From contig JALHTA010000122.1 in NCBI GenBank assembly GCA_022865545.1, positions 1-10,346 on the forward strand: DNA of 10,346 nucleotides. Direction: 5' to 3'. Positions 6,608-10,346 of this stretch are shown piece after piece; position 1 is the stretch's first letter, and each line of letters opens with the position of its first letter. The notes below the pieces were generated by a model that made no database searches, was not told where the DNA came from, and worked only from the letters and a program-made list of their open reading frames with translations. A program made the translations under genes and the position numbers. The stretch is from Actinomycetota bacterium. GTDB taxonomy: Bacteria; Actinomycetota; Humimicrobiia; Humimicrobiales; Humimicrobiaceae.

Positions 6608-7351
6608 GAAAGAATATATCAGTTATTATCACCAATTCAAAACGTTCTTGAAATTGTAGTAGTATTTCTTTATCAAAATGTTATAGCAAGCTATGGTATA
6701 GTAATAATACTGTTGACGATAATCGTTAGATTAATACTTACACCGCTTACAATAACGCAGACCCGTTCAATGGCAAGGATGCAAAAGATCCAGCCGCAAC
6801 TTAAAGAACTTCAAAAAAAATATAAGGATGACAAGCAGAAACTCCAGCAGGAGACTATGGCATTCTACAAGGAAAATAATGTAAATCCCATGGCAGGATG
6901 TCTCCCCTTAATATTGCAGATGCCTGTATTTTTTGCACTATTTCAAACACTTAGAAACCCTACTGAAAAAGTAACCAGTGTAGTTGGGGATAATCTTAGT
7001 TTTCTCTGGTTGAAGCTAGACAAACCTGACCCTTACTACATTCTTGTGATATTGATGGTGGCAACTATGTTTCTTTCAACAAAGCTTTCCACCACAGACC
7101 CCAAACAGTCTAAGATCATGTATATCTTACCAGTAGTATTCGGCTTCATATCATTTCGGTTTGAGGCTGGAATTCTTTTATATTGGGTAACGACAAACGT
7201 ATGGTCGATAGGCCAGCAGTGGGTAGTAAACAAAATAGTTAAAAGAGATACCGGAAAAGGAGGCAAAAAAGAAGATGAAAAAGAAGATCTAAACCTGGAT
7301 GAAATAACAGCAATTGCCCGAAAAAAGAAGAAAAGAAGAAAGAATAAATAA
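6605..7351 (+). CDS. yidC: Membrane protein insertase YidC/Oxa1/SpoIIIJ family
   Basis: YidC inserts and folds membrane proteins, alone or with SecYEG. The 248 residues form the short type without the large periplasmic domain of Gram-negative YidC. A first hydrophobic stretch at about 15-30 and a membrane segment at about 30-50 carry Arg42 in VRLILTPL, the conserved positive charge of the insertion groove. A cytoplasmic helical hairpin of Lys/Gln-rich character covers about 55-92, then NPMAGCLPLILQMPVFFALF (94-113). Further membrane segments lie at about 144-159, 170-185 and 188-205 (GILLYWVTTNVWSIGQQ). The tail from 213 is strongly charged and ends in a Lys/Arg run, typical for ribosome contact. 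No lipobox is seen. The start is TTG, supported by GGAGGT at spacing 8. Confidence 0.97.
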   Translation: MERIYQLLSPIQNVLEIVVVFLYQNVIASYGIVIILLTIIVRLILTPLTITQTRSMARMQKIQPQLKELQKKYKDDKQKLQQETMAFYKENNVNPMAGCLPLILQMPVFFALFQTLRNPTEKVTSVVGDNLSFLWLKLDKPDPYYILVILMVATMFLSTKLSTTDPKQSKIMYILPVVFGFISFRFEAGILLYWVTTNVWSIGQQWVVNKIVKRDTGKGGKKEDEKEDLNLDEITAIARKKKKRRKNK

Positions 7352-7370
7352 TCCTAAACAGGAGGTTTGT

Positions 7371-7961
7371 ATGGTTGGAAACACAGGTATTGTAAATGCC
7401 ATAGATTCTTTTGTAGCTTCACTTGAAGAAGAGCAAGTAAATGGAAAACTAATAGAAGATAATTCAAATACTAAAAAACCTGAAATGTCAGAAGATAATA
7501 GTCTGGCAGGACTAAATAATATTGCGCGGATAATTAAGAAAAGTATAGAAATGATCTGCCTGGGGGAAAAAGTAAAAGTTAATACGAAGCTTGATGATTT
7601 TGAAGTCTCGGTTCACGGAGAAGATCTTGGAATAGCGATCGGAAGAGACGGAAAGAATATGGCCGCACTGGAATATCTTATCAATTTAATAGGAAAAAGA
7701 AAAAAAATCGTAGATAAAAAAGTCACTATTGATATTAAGGACTATAGAAAGAATAAGATAGAAAAAGTAACAAATATTGCTATAAGGATGGCTAAGAAAG
7801 CCATTAAAGAAGGTAAAAAAATAGCACTAAAACCAATGTGTTCATATGAAAGAAAAATAATCCATAATGCATTGTCAAAGTTTAAAGATGTTACAACAAG
7901 AAGCAAGGATGAAGAGCCAAATAGAAGGATAATAATATATCCATTAAAAGAAGTAAAATAA
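7371..7961 (+). CDS. jag: Jag/KhpB-type RNA-binding protein (KH and R3H domains)
   Basis: A 196-residue protein encoded beside yidC as in many bacteria; Jag/KhpB proteins bind RNA and are linked to cell elongation and division. The KH domain covers about 60-125 with the GxxG loop GRDG at 91-94. The R3H domain covers about 128-192 with Arg161 and His165 in ERKIIHNAL. The first 50 or so residues are acidic and low in complexity, and I see no typical Jag_N domain, so this is a short form. The frame is open farther upstream (from 7314), but AGGAGG at 7360-7365 sits 5 bases before ATG 7371 and the earlier part lies within yidC, so 7371 is chosen. It is the last gene of the operon. Confidence 0.93.
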   Translation: MVGNTGIVNAIDSFVASLEEEQVNGKLIEDNSNTKKPEMSEDNSLAGLNNIARIIKKSIEMICLGEKVKVNTKLDDFEVSVHGEDLGIAIGRDGKNMAALEYLINLIGKRKKIVDKKVTIDIKDYRKNKIEKVTNIAIRMAKKAIKEGKKIALKPMCSYERKIIHNALSKFKDVTTRSKDEEPNRRIIIYPLKEVK

Positions 7962-7986
7962 TTAAGCAAAAAACAATAGAATAAGG

Positions 7987-8013
7987 AAAAATGGCACCTA
8001 GGTGCCATTTTTT
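7987..8013 (+). terminator. Intrinsic terminator of the rpmH-jag operon
   Basis: ATGGCACCTAGGTGCCAT (7991-8008) is a perfect palindrome flanked by A's before and T's after, so the symmetry spans 26 bp (7987-8012). As RNA it forms a stem with a CUAG loop followed by a run of six U's. It begins 25 bases after the jag stop. The symmetric A/T flanks allow it to work on both strands. Confidence 0.9.
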
Positions 8014-8020
8014 ATGCATG

Positions 8021-8049
8021 TTTAAAAATTTAATAGATTTAAATATAAT
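8021..8049 (+). promoter_or_regulatory. Candidate promoter of mnmE
   Basis: TTTAAA (8021-8026), four of six matches to TTGACA, and a perfect TATAAT (8044-8049) are 17 bp apart, just after the terminator. The leader would be about 25 bases. The stretch is nearly pure A/T and contains TAATAGATT twice (8031-8039, 8046-8054), so a chance match cannot be excluded. Confidence 0.45.
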
Positions 8050-8080
8050 AGATTAACTTAATAAATTTAAAAGATTTAAG

Positions 8081-9469
8081 ATGAAAGATTATAGAGAAGA
8101 CACAATTGTAGCTATCGGGACAAAACCCGGAGAGGCCGCTATAGGAATAGTAAAACTAAGCGGGAATAACTCTATCCAGATAACAGATAGAATATTCAGG
8201 GCAAATAGTGGAAAGAAGATCTTTGAATTGGACACATATACTATGATATATGGATGGATCGAAGACAACAAAAAGAATATTGTAGATGAGGCAATAGTAA
8301 CTATTATGAAGGCACCAGGTTCATATACAAGAGAGGATATAATAGAGATCAACTGCCATGGCGGCATTGCATCAATAACAAAAGTAATGGAGCTGTGTAT
8401 GGAAGAGGGTGCCAGAATAGCAGAACCTGGAGAGTTCACAAAAAGGGCATTTATGAATGGAAGGATAGATCTTTCACAGGCAGAGGCCGTAATAGATATT
8501 ATAAATGCAAAAACAGAACTGAGCCTAAAAATAGCTGCAAAAAACCTCAGCGGCAATATTAAAGAAAAAATGTTTGAAATAAAGGAGTCTGTACTAGAGG
8601 TACTTGTACAGTTGGATGCAGCAGTCGATTTTATTGAAGAGGACCTGGAGACCACCCCGTATGATGAACTAAAGAAGGATATACTAAAAATATATAATGA
8701 AGTTGGGAAATTAATAAGGAATGAAAAAAAGGGTGAGATAATAAAGAACGGAATAAAAGCAGCAATCGTAGGTAAACCAAATGTTGGAAAATCAAGCCTG
8801 TTGAATTTCTTATCCAAAAAAGAAAAAGCCATAGTTACCGAAATACCTGGTACGACCAGAGATGCTGTTGAGGAAATACTTTATATAGAAGGAATACCCC
8901 TGATCTTGATCGATACTGCGGGAATTAGAAATACAGAAGATAGAATAGAAAAAATCGGGGTAGAAAAAAGTTTGAAACAGATAGACGATGCTGATCTTGT
9001 AATAATAGTATTGGACGGAAGCAGGGAGTTTGACAATATTGATGCGCAAATAATTAATAAAATAGAAGAGAAGAAAACTATTTGTTGTATAAATAAAAAA
9101 GATATAAAACAGAAGATTAATATAGATAATATCGCATGCCACTTCCCTACCGGAAATATTATAAAAATTTCTGCATTAAAAGGCAGTGGGGTTAATATAC
9201 TAGAAGAAAGAATAAAATCAATGATCCTTGATAATGGGGATTCTGGAATAGAAGAAAAGATAATTGTAAACACAAGACATAAAAACATTTTAAAAGAAAT
9301 ACAAAATATGATCAGTAGTGCCCTGGAAGCAATAGATAATAATTTATCTGAAGAATTTCCATCCTCTGATCTAAGAATAGCATATGAACTAATAGGTGAA
9401 ATAACAGGCGAGACCGCAAGAGAAGATATACTCGATAGAGTATTTCAAAAGTTTTGTATTGGCAAATAA
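8081..9469 (+). CDS. mnmE: tRNA uridine-5-carboxymethylaminomethyl(34) synthesis GTPase MnmE
   Basis: MnmE works with MnmG to modify the wobble uridine 34 of several tRNAs, using a methylene-THF-derived carbon and GTP hydrolysis. The 462 residues match the family. The N-terminal folate-binding domain (about 5-120) begins DTIVAIGTKPGEAAIGIVKL and ends near GEFTKRAFMNGRIDLSQAEAV. Helical parts surround a G domain with G1 GKPNVGKSS (231-239), G2 TTR (258-260), G3 DTAG (278-281), G4 NKKD (338-341) and G5 SAL (364-366). The C-terminal CIGK (459-462) carries the conserved cysteine. Everything needed looks intact. No Shine-Dalgarno is evident before the ATG. It is followed by a parS site and a degenerate-looking mnmG. 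Confidence 0.97.
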   Translation: MKDYREDTIVAIGTKPGEAAIGIVKLSGNNSIQITDRIFRANSGKKIFELDTYTMIYGWIEDNKKNIVDEAIVTIMKAPGSYTREDIIEINCHGGIASITKVMELCMEEGARIAEPGEFTKRAFMNGRIDLSQAEAVIDIINAKTELSLKIAAKNLSGNIKEKMFEIKESVLEVLVQLDAAVDFIEEDLETTPYDELKKDILKIYNEVGKLIRNEKKGEIIKNGIKAAIVGKPNVGKSSLLNFLSKKEKAIVTEIPGTTRDAVEEILYIEGIPLILIDTAGIRNTEDRIEKIGVEKSLKQIDDADLVIIVLDGSREFDNIDAQIINKIEEKKTICCINKKDIKQKINIDNIACHFPTGNIIKISALKGSGVNILEERIKSMILDNGDSGIEEKIIVNTRHKNILKEIQNMISSALEAIDNNLSEEFPSSDLRIAYELIGEITGETAREDILDRVFQKFCIGK

Positions 9470-9481
9470 AACTTTTGCCAA
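9446..9481. repeat. Two overlapping, mutually exclusive hairpins at the mnmE 3' end
   Basis: CAAAAGTTTT (9446-9455) pairs with AAAACTTTTG (9468-9477), and TTGGCAAA (9459-9466) pairs with TTTGCCAA (9474-9481). They share bases, so only one can form. They span the mnmE stop codon. No U run follows, so this is a poor plus-strand terminator. Confidence 0.45.
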
Positions 9482-9512
9482 AAATCAATATGATTAGGAT
9501 ATTTGACGCAAT

Positions 9513-9528
9513 TGTTTCACGTGAAACA
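9513..9528. promoter_or_regulatory. parS centromere-like site (ParB binding)
   Basis: TGTTTCACGTGAAACA is an exact match to the 16-bp parS palindrome bound by ParB/Spo0J for chromosome segregation. parS sites cluster near oriC, often around the mnmE-mnmG-rsmG-parA-parB region, and this one lies about 3.9 kb from the DnaA box pair in the 74-base gap between mnmE and the mnmG-like gene. I found no second exact copy in the window. Confidence 0.95.
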
Positions 9529-9543
9529 TAGGAAATTAAATTA

Positions 9544-10248
9544 ATGAAAAAAAAAGATATAAAAGAATATGATGTAGTAGTTATAGGCGGAGGGATCTCC
9601 GGTTGTGAAGCATCTTATATTTCAGCTGTAAATGGAGCAAGGACATTACTAATATCTATAAACACAGATACTATTGGGTATATGGCTTTTGAAAATTATA
9701 TATCAAATGGAAAAGGAATAGCCGCTGCAGGAAAAAATGTCTGGAATGATCTAGTCATAAAAAATGCCGCAAGAAAAAACAAGCTCGATTTCAATAATGC
9801 TAAGAGTATAAAAAAAGACAATAGCAGCGATATGGTAATCATTGACAGAAAACGGCAAATGATAAAAATAAAAGAGATTATCGAAAATCATGAAAATATT
9901 GAGACCAGGCAGGGTCTTGTAATTGACTTAATTTTCGATGATAGTATCTATCATACGGTAACAAACGACGGTACTACATATAAAAGTAAAGCCATTATAT
10001 TAGCTCCCGGAACTTTTTTTGATTCAATAATATTCTGGGGATCTTATTATATTGCTGCTGGAAGACCAGGAGAGATAGCGTCAAAAAAACTTTTAAGAAA
10101 TCTTATTAAAAACGGTTTTGAATTTGTAGAAGCGAAAGTATATTCTGGACCTAGAATTGACGGAAGAACCCTGGACCTAAATAAATATATTAGAAATAAG
10201 GAAAGCCATAAACTAAATATAATCCCGGAAGGAAAAGAGACAAGCTAG
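9544..10248 (+). CDS. MnmG/GidA-like FAD protein, divergent and probably degenerate, ends at premature TAG
   Basis: MnmG is the FAD-dependent partner of MnmE in wobble-uridine modification, normally about 620 residues. The open frame here is only 234. Clearly MnmG-like parts are YDVVVIGGGISGCEA (9-23, nucleotide-binding), GARTLLISINTDTIGYM, DRKRQM at 101-106, ETRQGLVIDLI, APGTFF (154-159), AAGRPGE (171-177), GFEFVEAKVYSGPRIDGRTLD. The normally invariant region after TIGQM, with its Cys and NPAIGG, is replaced by AFENYISNGKGIAAAG (48-63). After LDLNKYIRNKES the sequence jumps to NIIPEG, skipping about 75-80 residues of the family, including the CYITHTN and GVGPRYCPS motifs. TAG follows at 10246-10248. 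Start ATG with AGGA at 9530-9533, spacing 10. Probably a decaying copy, possibly a divergent paralogue. Confidence 0.75.
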   Translation: MKKKDIKEYDVVVIGGGISGCEASYISAVNGARTLLISINTDTIGYMAFENYISNGKGIAAAGKNVWNDLVIKNAARKNKLDFNNAKSIKKDNSSDMVIIDRKRQMIKIKEIIENHENIETRQGLVIDLIFDDSIYHTVTNDGTTYKSKAIILAPGTFFDSIIFWGSYYIAAGRPGEIASKKLLRNLIKNGFEFVEAKVYSGPRIDGRTLDLNKYIRNKESHKLNIIPEGKETS

Positions 10249-10346
10249 TTGTATGTTGCTGGAGTTATGACTGCTAATAGTGAGGAAGAACAGTTAAAAA
10301 CATTAAGGGAGATAAAAGGCCTGGAAAATGTAATAATTACAAGGCC
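10249..10346 (+). pseudogene. In-frame continuation of the mnmG-like gene after the TAG, cut by window edge
   Basis: The same frame stays open for 32 codons to the end of the window and still aligns with MnmG: LYVAGVMTANSEEEQLKTLR followed by EIKGLENVIITR corresponds to the family stretch YVNGxST...Q...LR.IPGLEN..ITRPGYA. With PEGKETS just before the TAG, this shows the stop interrupts a once longer gene rather than being its natural end. Because other genes in this window end in TAG, reassignment of that codon is unlikely. Confidence 0.75.

Noticed and set aside
7314..7370. Upstream extension of jag from 7314
   Set aside because: The extension lies mostly within the yidC tail, and AGGAGG sits properly before the ATG at 7371.
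8089..8832. Minus-strand open frame of 247 codons within mnmE
   Set aside because: It is the antisense shadow of an intact mnmE with all G motifs; the Ser/Phe/Ile-rich product matches no family I know.
1..10346. CRISPR array, tRNA or rRNA genes, insertion sequences
   Set aside because: No regularly spaced repeats, no cloverleaf or rRNA sequence and no transposase-like frame are visible; the window is almost fully occupied by core genes.

Overview
The window is the chromosomal replication-origin region of an AT-rich bacterium (about one third G+C by eye). Every gene points away from a non-coding core at about 5405-5856. panB, a DUF2520 dehydrogenase, dnaN, dnaA and an ATPase gene lie on the minus strand to the left. 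rpmH, rnpA, yidD, yidC, jag, mnmE and an mnmG-like gene lie on the plus strand to the right. This is the usual leading-strand layout around oriC. The DnaA box VII and sensor regions read like those of Actinomycetota and related lineages, but I do not assign a taxon. TAA, TAG and TGA all end genes here, so the code looks standard.

Left arm, read outward from oriC. First comes an unusual 282-residue protein with a GHKL/HATPase domain and a winged helix. dnaA follows only 9 bases after it, and then a 303-base AT-rich spacer packed with DnaA-box-like 9-mers. dnaN is next. recF and gyrB do not follow; instead there is a DUF2520 reductase (a PanG-type candidate) and panB, which is cut by the window edge. 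Those two could form a ketopantoate-to-pantoate module.

oriC core. Two perfect TTATCCACA boxes face each other 2 bp apart, with single-mismatch boxes nearby and AT-rich stretches on both sides. A strong sigma-70-type promoter (TTGATA, 17 bp, TATAAT) starts the rpmH side.

Right arm. rpmH, rnpA, yidD, yidC and jag form one compact operon (ribosomal protein L34, RNase P protein, membrane insertion factors, KH/R3H RNA-binding protein), closed by a perfectly palindromic terminator at about 7987-8013. rnpA has no ATG/GTG/TTG upstream of its conserved N-terminus and seems to start at ATT. mnmE follows with its own candidate promoter and is complete, including the C-terminal CIGK motif. A perfect parS site (TGTTTCACGTGAAACA) lies between mnmE and the mnmG-like gene. 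That gene looks degenerate: it has lost the conserved Cys/NPAIGG region, lacks about 75-80 internal residues and carries an in-frame TAG, after which MnmG-like sequence continues to the end of the window.

The main points for a second look are the ATPase/winged-helix gene between oriC and dnaA, the probable bipartite origin flanking dnaA, the eroded mnmG beside an intact mnmE, and the non-canonical rnpA start.
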